The notes: generated by a model from the sequence alone, not told the origin. A stretch of 64,000 nt of DNA from Calothrix sp. NIES-4101 (GCA_004296455.1 AP018280.1:2232001-2296000), one strand, 5' to 3'. Counted from the stretch's first letter, positions 8,559 to 17,692 are shown. Numbers and translations are program-made.

Positions 8559-9731
8559 ATGCTTGATTTTTGGTTGATTGCAACACTGGGATTTTTAGGA
8601 AGCTTTGGACACTGTATTGGTATGTGTGGCCCTTTGACTGCGGCATTTTCCCTATCAGGAAATAAACAAAATTGGCAACAACAATTACAGTTTCATTTAT
8701 TACTAAATTTTGGCAGACTACTTAGTTATACTCTAGTTGGTGCTGCGATTGGGGCAATCGGTTCTGTCTTAGTGGCTAGTGGGCAAATTGCTGGTGTAGG
8801 TAGTGAATTACGCCGTTGGATGGCAATTATTACGGGTTTGTTGTTAATTTGGTTTGGCTTACGACAAATTAATCCTGAGTTATTACCTCGTGTACCTTTT
8901 TTACATCCTTTTTTACAAGCTAGTTTGCATAATCGCCTCAATGCCAGGATGATAAAGTGGTCGTTAAAATCTACATGGTGGACACCGGCGTTACTGGGGG
9001 TGACATGGGGCTTTATGCCTTGTGGATTTTTGTATGTAGCCCAAATCAAAGCTGCGGAAACTGGTAATTTATTCCAGGGCGGGTTGACAATGCTGGCATT
9101 TGGTTTGGGAACCTTACCAATGATGTTGGGGGTGGGAGTTTCGACTTCGTTTCTAAGCCAAGATAAACGCAGTCAGTTGTTTCGTTTGGGTGGCTGGGTG
9201 ACGCTGGTAATTGGGGCTATTTCCCTGTTGCGAACTGGCGACACAATGGTTGATTATACAGGTCATGGAGCATTATTCTGTTTAATTTTAGCTTTGATTG
9301 CTCGTCCGATTAGTGACTTTTATGCTGCACCTTTACGTTATCGTCGGGCTTTGGGTGTAGGTGCTTATGTACTGGCTCTAGCTCATACTCTGCACATGAT
9401 GGAACATTCATTACAATGGAATTTACAGGCATTTTGGTTTTTGCCATTAGAGTTTCAATGGGGAATGCTTGCTGGTGGGGTGGCGTTGCTATTGATGACT
9501 CCGGCGACGCTGACTAGTTTTGATTCGCTCCAAAAAAAATTAGGTCAATCTTGGCGAAGAATTCATTTATTAGCGATTCCGGCTTTAATTTTGACTGCTA
9601 TTCATGCTGTTGTGATTGGTTCCCATTATTTAGGTGCGTTGCAAACCACTTGGTGGAATCAATTTGCTGCGGTTTTATTGGGGATAGTGGTGATGGGGGT
9701 TTTGTTGTTGCGATCGCTAAATCCTCAATAA
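8559..9731 (+). CDS. TauE/SafE-like membrane protein fused to a ferric-reductase-like domain
   Basis: A 390-residue polytopic membrane protein. Residues 1-215 match the DsbD_2/UreH-like branch of the sulfite exporter TauE/SafE group, with a GSFGHCIGMCGPL motif at about 13-26 and a second PCGF motif near 152. The C-terminal part (about 240-385) looks like a ferric-reductase-type heme membrane domain, with histidines in ALAHTLHMMEHSL and RRIHLLAIPALILTAIHAV. Together these suggest thiol, metal or electron transfer across the membrane. The secreted protein at 9795 follows 63 bases downstream and is probably in the same operon. The substrate cannot be read from the sequence. Confidence 0.75.
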   Translation: MLDFWLIATLGFLGSFGHCIGMCGPLTAAFSLSGNKQNWQQQLQFHLLLNFGRLLSYTLVGAAIGAIGSVLVASGQIAGVGSELRRWMAIITGLLLIWFGLRQINPELLPRVPFLHPFLQASLHNRLNARMIKWSLKSTWWTPALLGVTWGFMPCGFLYVAQIKAAETGNLFQGGLTMLAFGLGTLPMMLGVGVSTSFLSQDKRSQLFRLGGWVTLVIGAISLLRTGDTMVDYTGHGALFCLILALIARPISDFYAAPLRYRRALGVGAYVLALAHTLHMMEHSLQWNLQAFWFLPLEFQWGMLAGGVALLLMTPATLTSFDSLQKKLGQSWRRIHLLAIPALILTAIHAVVIGSHYLGALQTTWWNQFAAVLLGIVVMGVLLLRSLNPQ

Positions 9732-9794
9732 TCAGTAATTATATTTCCGAGATTGAGATGGAAATGATTAATCCGCACAATACTAAATAATACA

Positions 9795-10391
9795 ATGAAA
9801 AATATTTTTTACCTTTTACTAATTTTCTTGATTCTGACTTCCCCTGCATTTGCCCACAAAGTCCAAGTTGCTGATGATGTCGGTGCAACACTGCATATTG
9901 AACCTAATGATAATCCGCGTGCTGGTGAAGTTTCAGAAGTTTGGTTTGCACTGACTCGTAAAGGTGGAAAAGTAATTCCGCTTGGGGAATGTAATTGTCA
10001 ACTTGCTGTGTATGTCGAACCCCATAAACCTGGAGCAACAGCATTATTAAAACCGAGTTTAAAAGCTATTGCTGCGGAAAAATATCGAGGGATTCCGGGT
10101 GCAGATATTACTTTCCCTCAGCCTGGTGCTTATTTGTTGCAGCTAAATGGGAAACCTAGCAAAAATGAGGATTTTAAACCTTTTGAATTGAAGTTTGCTG
10201 TCACTGTGGCGGCGGGAAGTTCTCAAGTTAATTCAGGTGCAGTTAAAAGCCCCAGTCCGGGATTGGCAGTACAATCTGCAAATGTCAAAAGTGATGATTC
10301 ACGCTTTTCACCCAGTATTCTAGTTGTTGCTTTGATATTGGCGATCGCTACAATTTTGGTAATTAGTTTTAGGTTGAAAAAGCGTAATTAA
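9795..10391 (+). CDS. secreted, C-terminally membrane-anchored protein with predicted N-terminal His
   Basis: A 198-residue protein with a signal peptide (residues 1-20) ending in PAFA, so cleavage would leave His as the first mature residue (HKVQVADD). An Ig-like or CopC/YtkA-like beta domain may follow (about 21-140), including a CNC motif near 75. A Pro/Ser-rich linker and one C-terminal membrane helix (about 173-192) with basic tail come last. A mature N-terminal His is typical of copper-binding histidine-brace proteins such as CopC, but that role here is inference. Its position after the TauE/ferric-reductase fusion suggests both handle a metal or redox partner in the periplasm. Confidence 0.65.
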   Translation: MKNIFYLLLIFLILTSPAFAHKVQVADDVGATLHIEPNDNPRAGEVSEVWFALTRKGGKVIPLGECNCQLAVYVEPHKPGATALLKPSLKAIAAEKYRGIPGADITFPQPGAYLLQLNGKPSKNEDFKPFELKFAVTVAAGSSQVNSGAVKSPSPGLAVQSANVKSDDSRFSPSILVVALILAIATILVISFRLKKRN

Positions 10392-10612
10392 TTGTCAAGA
10401 AAGGAGGAGAATAATGGAGAAATTGATTCTTTTGATGTTATGATAATTTTAGATTTAAAAATTATTATAATTGGATGTTGGTAAAATTTTCATGACAAGC
10501 TACATCCCATTATATTAAAAACTAAGTTAATTGTCCCACAAAAGACGGCAATTTTTTTAAATAACCGCAAAATTTTTACAAAAAAATACAATAATATCTT
10601 TAACTAAAGAAG

Positions 10613-10691
10613 TTCAGAATTCAGGAAAAGAAAGTCATCATTTATCTCAACAAAAGCTTTTCAGATAAATAGATAAATCCTGAATTCTGAA
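10613..10691. repeat. long inverted repeat, likely bidirectional terminator
   Basis: A perfect 14-bp inverted repeat, TTCAGAATTCAGGA (10613-10626) and TCCTGAATTCTGAA (10678-10691), encloses a second stem TTTATCT/AGATAAA (10641-10647, 10663-10669). It lies between the convergent genes at 9795 and galE, so it could end transcription from both sides. Similar GAATTC-rich fold-back repeats are scattered in Nostocales genomes (recalled). Confidence 0.55.
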
Positions 10692-10696
10692 TTTTG

Positions 10697-11695
10697 TTAT
10701 TTATGTCTTTTTTGATGCCAAGACCAAGCGTGAGCAAGTATATTTTCGAGGTCAGGATATTGAGGTTCCCAACCTAAAATTTGTCGAGCTTTATCACCAC
10801 TACCAATTAACGCTGGCGGGTCTCCAGGACGGCGATCGCATTCAATAACTTTGATATCTTTACCAGTAATTTTTTTAGCTGTATCAATTACTTCTCGCAC
10901 AGAGAATCCATTACCATTACCCAAATTGAACACAGCACTATCGCCACCTTTTAACAAATATTCCAATCCTAAAACGTGGGCATCCGCCAAATCGCTAACG
11001 TGAATATAGTCGCGAATACAAGTACCATCAGGAGTTGGGTAATCAGTACCAAAAACCGCAACCGATTCACGCTTACCCAAAGCAGTCTGCAAAACCAAGG
11101 GAATTAAATGAGTCTCCGGGTTGTGGTCTTCGCCTAAATTACCATTAGGGTCAGCACCTGCGGCATTAAAATAACGAAAACGTACCGACTTTAAACCATA
11201 AGCAACATCAAAATCAGACAAAATCCGCTCAACCATTAACTTAGTAGCACCATAGGGATTAATGGGATTTTGGGGATGGTCTTCAGGAATAGGAACTTGA
11301 GTGGGGACACCATAAGTTGCACAAGTTGACGAAAATACAAAATTTTTAATTGATGCCGCTTCCATCGCCTCCAACAAAGTCAGCGTCCCAATGACATTAT
11401 TACGGTAATATTTTGCTGGGTCACTTACCGACTCACCTACGTATGCGTATGCCGAAAAATGCATCACCGCAACAAATTGCCTGCTGGTAAAAAGCTGATC
11501 AAGTAAGGCGCGGTCATTAGTGTCACCCACTACTAACTCCACCTGTAAAACCTGCTCAACCAAGTCACGGTGTCCGTACACCAAGTTATCAAGTATTACC
11601 ACCTCATAACCCGCTTTTTGCAAAGCAAGTACCGTATGGGAGCCAATGTATCCAGCTCCCCCTGTAACAAGAATAGTAGGCTTTTCAGACGACAT
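10697..11695 (-). CDS. galE: UDP-glucose 4-epimerase
   Basis: A 332-residue extended short-chain dehydrogenase. It has the NAD-binding GGAGYIGSH (about residues 12-20), the catalytic Ser-Thr in FSSTCATYG (about 122-130) and YGATK (about 148-152, Tyr and Lys of the YxxxK pair). It interconverts UDP-glucose and UDP-galactose, feeding polysaccharide and galactolipid synthesis. Length is normal for GalE. The ATG is clear; a possible promoter (-35 AATCAA and -10 CTATTA read on the plus strand at 11890-11895 and 11866-11871) lies upstream together with a Yfr1-like element, so the 5' leader may be shared or interrupted by a small RNA. Confidence 0.93.
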   Translation of the reverse strand: MSSEKPTILVTGGAGYIGSHTVLALQKAGYEVVILDNLVYGHRDLVEQVLQVELVVGDTNDRALLDQLFTSRQFVAVMHFSAYAYVGESVSDPAKYYRNNVIGTLTLLEAMEAASIKNFVFSSTCATYGVPTQVPIPEDHPQNPINPYGATKLMVERILSDFDVAYGLKSVRFRYFNAAGADPNGNLGEDHNPETHLIPLVLQTALGKRESVAVFGTDYPTPDGTCIRDYIHVSDLADAHVLGLEYLLKGGDSAVFNLGNGNGFSVREVIDTAKKITGKDIKVIECDRRPGDPPALIGSGDKARQILGWEPQYPDLENILAHAWSWHQKRHK

Positions 11696-11799
11696 AGTTT
11701 TTCCTTTAATGTTGACGAAACTTTAATTAATCTAATTTACCTAATGAAAAATACCGAATGAGAAAATTACAAAATACGGGCGAAGTTATAAAATATGCT

Positions 11800-11862
11800 C
11801 TAAAATCACTACGATGGTAGTCTTTGTGTGTGGGTGTGAGGAGTATTTGCAGTCATGTATAA
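11800..11862 (-). ncRNA. yfr1: candidate Yfr1-type small RNA
   Basis: The minus strand contains the exact 11-base motif ACTCCTCACAC (11844-11834), which is the ultraconserved unpaired element of the cyanobacterial sRNA Yfr1. It is followed by CCACACACAAAG and a hairpin ACTAC-CATC-GTAGT (11821-11808), then GATTTTAGAGC. A plausible promoter lies upstream: TTGATT (11895-11890), 18 bases, TAATAG (11871-11866), giving an RNA of about 60 bases. The expected 5' stem-loop is not convincing and the 3' T-tract is short, so this could also be part of the galE leader. Confidence 0.42.
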
Positions 11863-11946
11863 GTCCTATTACAATTTGACGGTAATATAAATCAACTGCC
11901 CAAAACCTATTGGCTGACCGCAATAGCAGATTTGAGAGAGAATCTT

Positions 11947-12573
11947 ATGTTTGTAATGTTAAGCCGGGTACTACTGTGGCTGCTTCTCGGTACTATCATT
12001 TTTTCCTTGTTCCAGAAGTTCTATCCTTCCGGAAATTTTGTCGGGAGAATGATTTTAGCAGTTCTATTCATTGTCCTGGTGCTGTCATTCTTTAATCCTG
12101 GCGGTTCAGGAACAGTCGTTTCTCCAATATGGCAAGTGGTATCATTCCCACTCAAGCCATTGGGAGCATCAATTTTATTGATGATTGTTGCCGCACAACG
12201 GATGAAGGGAGGGGGAATTGACAAACCAGGTGGATATTTACTTGGTTGGGCTTTGACAATTTTGTTAATAGCGAGTACCCCAGCATTTGCTTACTTCTTG
12301 GTTAATCCTCGTTTAACTGCAATGATTCCAGAAGGACAACCAAAGCAAACTTTAATCGCATTAACATCTCCTGGTGACATTGCTGGTATATCTCTCAGTA
12401 GTATTCGCAGCGATGTTCCTACTTTCTTTATGCAGACAACACCTGCGGATATTGCCCGCCGTGGAAGGGTAGCGCTGGAGGATTTTGTTCCGAATGCACA
12501 AACTTTGTCCCAAACCACATCCGCTTGGGAAGCTTATCTCAACCAAGTGAACATTTTTCTGCGCGGTCGATAA
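11947..12573 (+). CDS. membrane protein of unknown function
   Basis: About 208 residues. Three or four hydrophobic segments occupy roughly residues 3-125 (VLLWLLLGTIIFSLF, MILAVLFIVLVLSFF, LGASILLMIVAA, LLGWALTILLIASTPAFAYF), followed by a soluble tail of about 80 residues. The tail resembles the segment before the catalytic part in some cyanobacterial membrane proteins, but I cannot assign a family. ATG 11947 is preferred over TTG 11932 because GAGAG lies just upstream. A strong terminator follows at 12630. Confidence 0.65.
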   Translation: MFVMLSRVLLWLLLGTIIFSLFQKFYPSGNFVGRMILAVLFIVLVLSFFNPGGSGTVVSPIWQVVSFPLKPLGASILLMIVAAQRMKGGGIDKPGGYLLGWALTILLIASTPAFAYFLVNPRLTAMIPEGQPKQTLIALTSPGDIAGISLSSIRSDVPTFFMQTTPADIARRGRVALEDFVPNAQTLSQTTSAWEAYLNQVNIFLRGR

Positions 12574-12629
12574 TTTCCATTATCTTCCTCAAATATCCAA
12601 ATTTAATACCCAATTAGATTTTGACTTAC

Positions 12630-12657
12630 AGCCACGCCTTCGTGGCTTGTTTTGTTT
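12630..12657 (+). terminator. Rho-independent terminator
   Basis: AGCCACG (12630-12636) and CGTGGCT (12641-12647) form a perfect 7-bp GC-rich stem with a CCTT loop, followed by TGTTTTGTTT. It ends the gene at 11947-12573. The remaining spacer up to 12967 shows a HIP1 site at 12659 and nothing else I can name. Confidence 0.85.
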
Positions 12658-12967
12658 GGCGATCGCATTTAATCTAATCTTGTTGTTTGTATATATTTTG
12701 GTCTTGCTAATTCAAAAATCAAAACCAAAATCAAATCTGAGATCAAATTCGGCTAATCAGTGATTCTTAATTTTTCTTTGCGTTCCCCAGTCTCCAAATT
12801 TCCGCGCCGGTTATATCGTAATCATTTAGTGCAGTGGACGAAACTGATACGAATTGGTAACACCCCAAAAGTCAGAGTGGAAACTCCGACAACTATATTA
12901 TTTATAATCAGTAGAATCGGGGCTAAAACTAGTACTAACACCAAAGGGAAGTAGCGAAACTGCTGCA

Positions 12968-14719
12968 ATGGCAACATCAAAAAGACTGGCAAAACTGGGT
13001 GCTTACCTGCTTCCGCATTGGCGCGAAGCAACTCTAGGAATTATTGCATTGTTAACTGTAAATGGTTTGGGTGTTTACATCCCTCTATTGATACGTTCCG
13101 CAGTTGACAAGCTCTCTGGAGAATTTACGATTAACCAAGTGCTAAACTATATCGTGCCAATTGCTTGTTTAACCTCGGCAATGTGGTTGATTCGCATGGC
13201 TTCGCGGATTTGGTTATTTGGTGTCGGTCGTCAGGTAGAATTTGACCTGAAGCAAAAAATCTTTGAACATTTGCTGACATTAGAGCCTGCTTATTTTGCA
13301 ATTAATCGAGCCGGTGATTTAATTAGTCGAGCCACAAGTGATGTTGATAGTATTCGCCGCTTACTCGGATTTGCTGTCTTAAGTTTGGTTAATACCCTAT
13401 TTGCTTACATGCTGACATTACCAGTCATGTTAAGTATTAGCTTTGATTTAACTTTGGCATCCTTGGCAATATATCCTTTCATGTTTTTACTGGTACATCT
13501 GTATAGTGATAAGCTGCGTAACGAACAAGCGAAAGTCCAGCAGAAAATCTCAGATATCAGTGAACTCATCCAAGAAGATATAAGCGGTATTTCCTTAATT
13601 AAAATTTACGCCCAAGAAGACAACGAACGTCGGGCTTTTGCCCAAAAAAATAAAAATTTACTCGCAGCTCATTTACAACTTGCCAAAAGTCGTAATACTC
13701 TATTTCCCCTAATTGGTAGTTTAGCTAGCATTAGTTCGCTGATAATTATTTGGTTAGGTGCAAATCGGATTGCAGATGGCAGTCTTAGCGTCGGCAATTT
13801 TGTCACCCTCTTAATCTACGTCGAAAGACTTGTGTTCCCCACAGCACTATTAGGATTTACAATTACTGCTTACCAACGGGGAGAAGTAAGTATAGATAGG
13901 ATTGAAGCAATTCTGTCAACAAAACCCCAAATTGTGAACTTGCCCGACACAGTTCATCTCAACCTCCCACAAGTCCAAGGAAAAATTCAAGCCAAGCTTC
14001 TCAGCTACAGCTATCCCGGTAGCCAAACACTAGCTTTAGACGACTTAAGTTTCACCATTGAAGCCGGAGAAAACATTGCCATTGTTGGGGCGATTGGTTC
14101 GGGAAAAACCACCCTAGCAAATTCCTTGCCGCGACTTTTAGATATTGCCCCCGGACAGATATTTCTCGATGGCATAGACATTACCAAGATTGCCTTAGAA
14201 GACTTGCGAAGTGCGATCGCCTATGTACCCCAGGATAGCTTTTTATTTAGCACTACGATCAAAAATAATATCCGTTATGGTGACCCACTGGCAGAATTTC
14301 CAGAGGTAGAAAATGCCGCAAAAATTGCCCAAATCCACCCGGAAGTCATCAACTTTCCCCAGCAATATGAAACCATTGTTGGCGAAAGAGGAATCACCCT
14401 TTCGGGAGGACAAAGGCAGCGTACAGCTTTAGCCCGTGCCATGCTCATCGATGCCCCAGTATTAATTTTGGATGATGCTCTTTCCAGTGTCGATAATCAA
14501 ACCGCTACGGCTATTTTAAATAACCTCTCCGGCGGAACACGGAAAAAAACAGTGATTTTTATCACCCACCAACTCGCCGCCGCCGCCGCAGGCGATCGCA
14601 TTTTTGTGATGGATAAAGGACGTATTGTCCAGATTGGTACCCATATGGAATTAGTCCAAAAACCTGGGTTATATCGGACACTATGGAGTCAGCACCAAGT
14701 GGAGGAATTATTAAAATAA
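12968..14719 (+). CDS. ABC exporter, fused membrane and ATPase domains (MsbA/MdlB-like)
   Basis: A 583-residue half-transporter. The N-terminal six-helix exporter domain covers about residues 15-310. The nucleotide-binding domain has Walker A GAIGSGKTT (about 376-384), signature LSGGQRQR (about 480-487), Walker B VLILDDALSSVD (about 497-508) and the switch histidine in FITHQ. It would work as a dimer in the cytoplasmic membrane, exporting lipid, drug or peptide; the substrate is not evident. It is convergent with the gene at 14711, and the two coding ends overlap by nine bases. Confidence 0.9.
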   Translation: MATSKRLAKLGAYLLPHWREATLGIIALLTVNGLGVYIPLLIRSAVDKLSGEFTINQVLNYIVPIACLTSAMWLIRMASRIWLFGVGRQVEFDLKQKIFEHLLTLEPAYFAINRAGDLISRATSDVDSIRRLLGFAVLSLVNTLFAYMLTLPVMLSISFDLTLASLAIYPFMFLLVHLYSDKLRNEQAKVQQKISDISELIQEDISGISLIKIYAQEDNERRAFAQKNKNLLAAHLQLAKSRNTLFPLIGSLASISSLIIIWLGANRIADGSLSVGNFVTLLIYVERLVFPTALLGFTITAYQRGEVSIDRIEAILSTKPQIVNLPDTVHLNLPQVQGKIQAKLLSYSYPGSQTLALDDLSFTIEAGENIAIVGAIGSGKTTLANSLPRLLDIAPGQIFLDGIDITKIALEDLRSAIAYVPQDSFLFSTTIKNNIRYGDPLAEFPEVENAAKIAQIHPEVINFPQQYETIVGERGITLSGGQRQRTALARAMLIDAPVLILDDALSSVDNQTATAILNNLSGGTRKKTVIFITHQLAAAAAGDRIFVMDKGRIVQIGTHMELVQKPGLYRTLWSQHQVEELLK

Positions 14720-15556
14720 GTCCCGTTGTTCAACAACAGCAACTAAAGATTGCAAGTCAAATTTGTAGTCTTCTCCACTCAAACAAATACCTGCACTAAT
14801 TACTGTCAAATCATCTTTAGAGATGGCGCTGGTGTGATATTCTCCATTACCAGTCATCCATTCTATTACCCAATGGTCTTTGCGGGCTCGAAATTCCTGT
14901 AATTCCCCACCACCCAACTTTAAAGCATTTCGCAAACGGTTTTCATCACGTTTTTGCTGATGTAAAGCATCAAATTCTTGAGCTTTTTGGGAAACAAGAT
15001 GGTAAACAGTTCGCATTTCTGGGGTAATACCTGGGAAATGCAATTGTTTGGGTAAAATTGCCCGTTTGATATTAGCCTTTAACTGTTCTACCACAAATGG
15101 GTCAGAACGGCGATCGCATTCGTCAAACCACCATGTCGCCCCATCGGTTCGGGCAATAATGACATCAAAGCGATTTCCATCGCTAACTAAATGTACTGCT
15201 ACAGGTTTACAGATACCGTAACGCTGTCTCATATCAGCTTCATTAACGGGATATGCTAACCAAGTTTGTCCCTGTAATACATGGGCTAGTCGCAATTTCA
15301 ATGGTTTAAACTGCTGTAAATATTCACCAATCTGCGGTAAAATCGCTTCCTCAACAACTGCTGCTGTTTGTATGTCCACAGGTTGAAATATTCCCCATCC
15401 CTCAAAGTTAACTGGTTTGGGTGTAAAGGTGTAAATCATTCCCGACATCCGTGTGCGAACCTTTCCCCCAGCTACGCATGGTGCGACAAATTGAGTCTGT
15501 GGTAGCTGTTTTTCTTGGTTTGCTAGTTCGTTTAATAGTTTGCGAATGTTAGTCAT
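14711..15556 (-). CDS. conserved cyanobacterial protein of unknown function
   Basis: A 281-residue soluble protein with no signal peptide. I recognise no catalytic motif. It contains a hydrophilic region rich in Arg/Lys/Glu (about residues 195-225) and a C-terminal part with GEYHTSAIS and DLTVISAGICLSGED. Its composition is ordinary, with a HIP1 site inside (15110), which argues for a long-resident gene. Its end overlaps the convergent ABC exporter by nine bases. The MIYTFTPKPVNFEGWGIF block may help a profile search. Confidence 0.7.
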   Translation of the reverse strand: MTNIRKLLNELANQEKQLPQTQFVAPCVAGGKVRTRMSGMIYTFTPKPVNFEGWGIFQPVDIQTAAVVEEAILPQIGEYLQQFKPLKLRLAHVLQGQTWLAYPVNEADMRQRYGICKPVAVHLVSDGNRFDVIIARTDGATWWFDECDRRSDPFVVEQLKANIKRAILPKQLHFPGITPEMRTVYHLVSQKAQEFDALHQQKRDENRLRNALKLGGGELQEFRARKDHWVIEWMTGNGEYHTSAISKDDLTVISAGICLSGEDYKFDLQSLVAVVEQRDLF

Positions 15557-15588
15557 GAAGTTAGTAATTAGTTCATGGTTTAAGACTG

Positions 15589-15676
15589 AACAATCCTGGT
15601 TTCTGATTCAGTTAGTACGCTCATACTTGACTTTTGACTCAGAGAAGCCGGGTTTTCCCTAAATACCAGGATTGTT
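15589..15676. repeat. 88-bp fold-back repeat (MITE-like)
   Basis: A perfect 12-bp terminal inverted repeat, AACAATCCTGGT (15589-15600) and ACCAGGATTGTT (15665-15676), has further imperfect pairing inside (TTTCTGA with TCAGAGAA). It has no coding capacity and sits just upstream of the gene at 14711-15556, so it could also affect that gene's expression. Confidence 0.5.
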
Positions 15677-15824
15677 GAGCTTAATTGTTTCTTGATTATT
15701 TATTGGTTGTTTCAATCATATACTGGTCATAGCTACAATTGTACTACAAATGTTTTTTGTATTACACATACCTATTGATGTCGCGAATATGTTATTCAGT
15801 TAATTTATTAAAGATAACGGTGGA

Positions 15825-16172
15825 CTACTTCTTTTTCTTAGAACAGTTTGCAGATTGGTCTTGAACAACATTAGTCACGTTATTAATTTTGATGCGATTG
15901 CGATTGCCAATATTTGTAGCGTTGATTGCGGTATTGGTTGCGTTCCCTTGAGTTTGGTTGTTGGGAGCTTGGCACAACAGCTTTCTTGCTCTTCTTCCTT
16001 GTGATTGAATCACGTAAGTTCTGTTGATAATACGAATTCTGTTGCCTTTACCAACATTAGTGGCGTTGATATTGGCATTATCGGTGTTTCCCTGTACTTG
16101 TTCGCCAGCAAATGCCGCAGGTGCAATTGCCATTGCCGCCAGTAAACCGAGAAGCAAAGATTTCTTGAACAT
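15825..16172 (-). CDS. small secreted protein with two curlin-like repeats
   Basis: A protein of about 115 residues. The signal peptide (FKKSLLLGLLAAMAIAPAAFA) ends at about residue 22. The mature part has two similar units of about 35 residues: QVQGNTDNANINATNVGKGN then IRIINRTYVIQSQ, and QTQGNATNTAINATNIGNRN then IKINNVTNVVQDQ. The Q-x-G-N...N-x-A-x-I spacing resembles curli subunit repeats. A curli-like beta-solenoid or surface fibre role is inference. The start at 16172 is set by GAGG about nine bases upstream; the longer frame to 16208 lacks a signal-like start. Two Cys, one in each half, may form a disulfide. Confidence 0.7.
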   Translation of the reverse strand: MFKKSLLLGLLAAMAIAPAAFAGEQVQGNTDNANINATNVGKGNRIRIINRTYVIQSQGRRARKLLCQAPNNQTQGNATNTAINATNIGNRNRIKINNVTNVVQDQSANCSKKKK

Positions 16173-16208
16173 TTTGACATTCCTCGTTCGTTGTGTGTTC
16201 TTGGACAA

Positions 16209-16630
16209 GTTAAAACCAGTTGCAGACTATCAAATCTGTATATCTACATAACTACACCCATAATTTTTACTCAACCGGATTTAATTAAAAATATTTGGTT
16301 AAATAAATTGGGTGCTGAAGTCACCAAAAAACCTCTGAAAGTCAATGTTGGTGTTACATTAACTCAAAGGAAGAATGTGCCGGTGATTATAACAACTTGA
16401 GCTACAGGAGGCGATGGGGTGATTCCAGATAAACTGAGTCCAATTATCTTTTTCTGCCGACATTTGGGCATGTGAGTTTAGCAGATACGAGTATCTTGAG
16501 TAGCTTGCAGAGTTGTGCGATCGCCTAGTTACACTGGTAAAAATTAAACAATTATTCTGCATAAAGCTGATATTAATACTTAGAATAAAAGTAAATGTGA
16601 AAATGGCTGTAAATTCCCTGGGCTAAGTCA
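16209..16630. other. intergenic spacer without recognised feature
   Basis: Spacer between two minus-strand genes. It has one HIP1-type site near 16518. A 67-codon minus-strand frame at 16359-16562 has no motif or start signal and is not called. Confidence 0.45.
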
Positions 16631-17656
16631 TTAATGGGAAGATTTTTTCATTACAATTCGGTGTAGTTCAGCCTCTTTCTGTGCAAAAAATAACCAGGCA
16701 ACAGGAAAAAAAGTCATATAGCGATTATAAATTTCTAGTCCAACCAACTCCAATGCTCTTGCTTGATTTTCAACCAACCGTTTATACCATGCCCTTATAG
16801 TTGGCTTATAGTCGTGGATTGAGTCATGAGTAATCCGAAAACCAACACTTTCTGCCGCCTCAATATGATGACGATGAATGACTAACAGAGAACCTGGGAA
16901 AAACAGTTGCAATAATATTGCAGAAGCCGGGTAAGGTTCACGCTCGAAGGAAAAAAATTGATGTACCGCTAGCCCTTGTGGAGCGAGAGCATCATATATT
17001 TTCTGATATAACTGTTGTAACTCCTTTGGTCTGACATGTTCCAAGGCTCCGATCGAAAGGATGCGATCGTAAGGTGCATTCTCAAATGGAGCAGTAATAA
17101 AGTTAGTCAGGGAAACATTAAGACCTAATTTTTCCCTAGCATATGTTAGCTGTTCTTTTGATAACGTAAATCCAGTTAACTCACCCCAATGCCCTGCATC
17201 TTGAAGATATCTCAGCATTGCACCCCAACCACATCCCAAATCCAGAATTTTCTCACTACCACTAAGATTCAACAGGGAAAGTAGATATTTAGCCTTGTTC
17301 TCTTGTGCTGCTTCCAAGGTTTCTGTATCGCTGAGAAATTCAGCACAAGTATAAAACCTGTACTTAGTATCTAGGAATAAGGCGTAAAACTCATTCGAGA
17401 TATCGTAATGAGCTTCAATCCCATTAGCATGATCTTGGGCAAGCATAGAATCCAGATATGTCTTGCGTCTGGAGCTTGGAGGATAAGCTCTCACTAAAGA
17501 CTCAACCCAAGACGATTTTTGCTCATTCCAAAACTTCCAGTTTTCTGCCGCATCTAAAGGAATCGGTGAATGAATTCTGGCATTCGCGATCGCATATAGT
17601 GGACCTTGAACGACCATATTTGAGGCAAACTGAAATAATCTGTTGAGATTATTCAT
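16631..17656 (-). CDS. CFA-synthase-type SAM methyltransferase
   Basis: A 341-residue class I methyltransferase of the cyclopropane-fatty-acyl-phospholipid synthase family. It has the family's HYDISNEFYALFLD block (about residues 83-96) and the SAM-binding LDLGCGWGAM (about 139-148). The GALEHV segment follows near 203. Related enzymes methylate fatty acyl chains or small molecules. It is shorter than typical bacterial CFA synthases (about 380-420 residues), with a reduced N-terminus. The substrate is open. It is divergent from the gene at 17693, with only 36 bases between them, so the promoters must overlap. Confidence 0.82.
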   Translation of the reverse strand: MNNLNRLFQFASNMVVQGPLYAIANARIHSPIPLDAAENWKFWNEQKSSWVESLVRAYPPSSRRKTYLDSMLAQDHANGIEAHYDISNEFYALFLDTKYRFYTCAEFLSDTETLEAAQENKAKYLLSLLNLSGSEKILDLGCGWGAMLRYLQDAGHWGELTGFTLSKEQLTYAREKLGLNVSLTNFITAPFENAPYDRILSIGALEHVRPKELQQLYQKIYDALAPQGLAVHQFFSFEREPYPASAILLQLFFPGSLLVIHRHHIEAAESVGFRITHDSIHDYKPTIRAWYKRLVENQARALELVGLEIYNRYMTFFPVAWLFFAQKEAELHRIVMKKSSH

Positions 17657-17692
17657 TCTGTTTATCCGTGGTTGAGGTACTCAACCAGAGTA

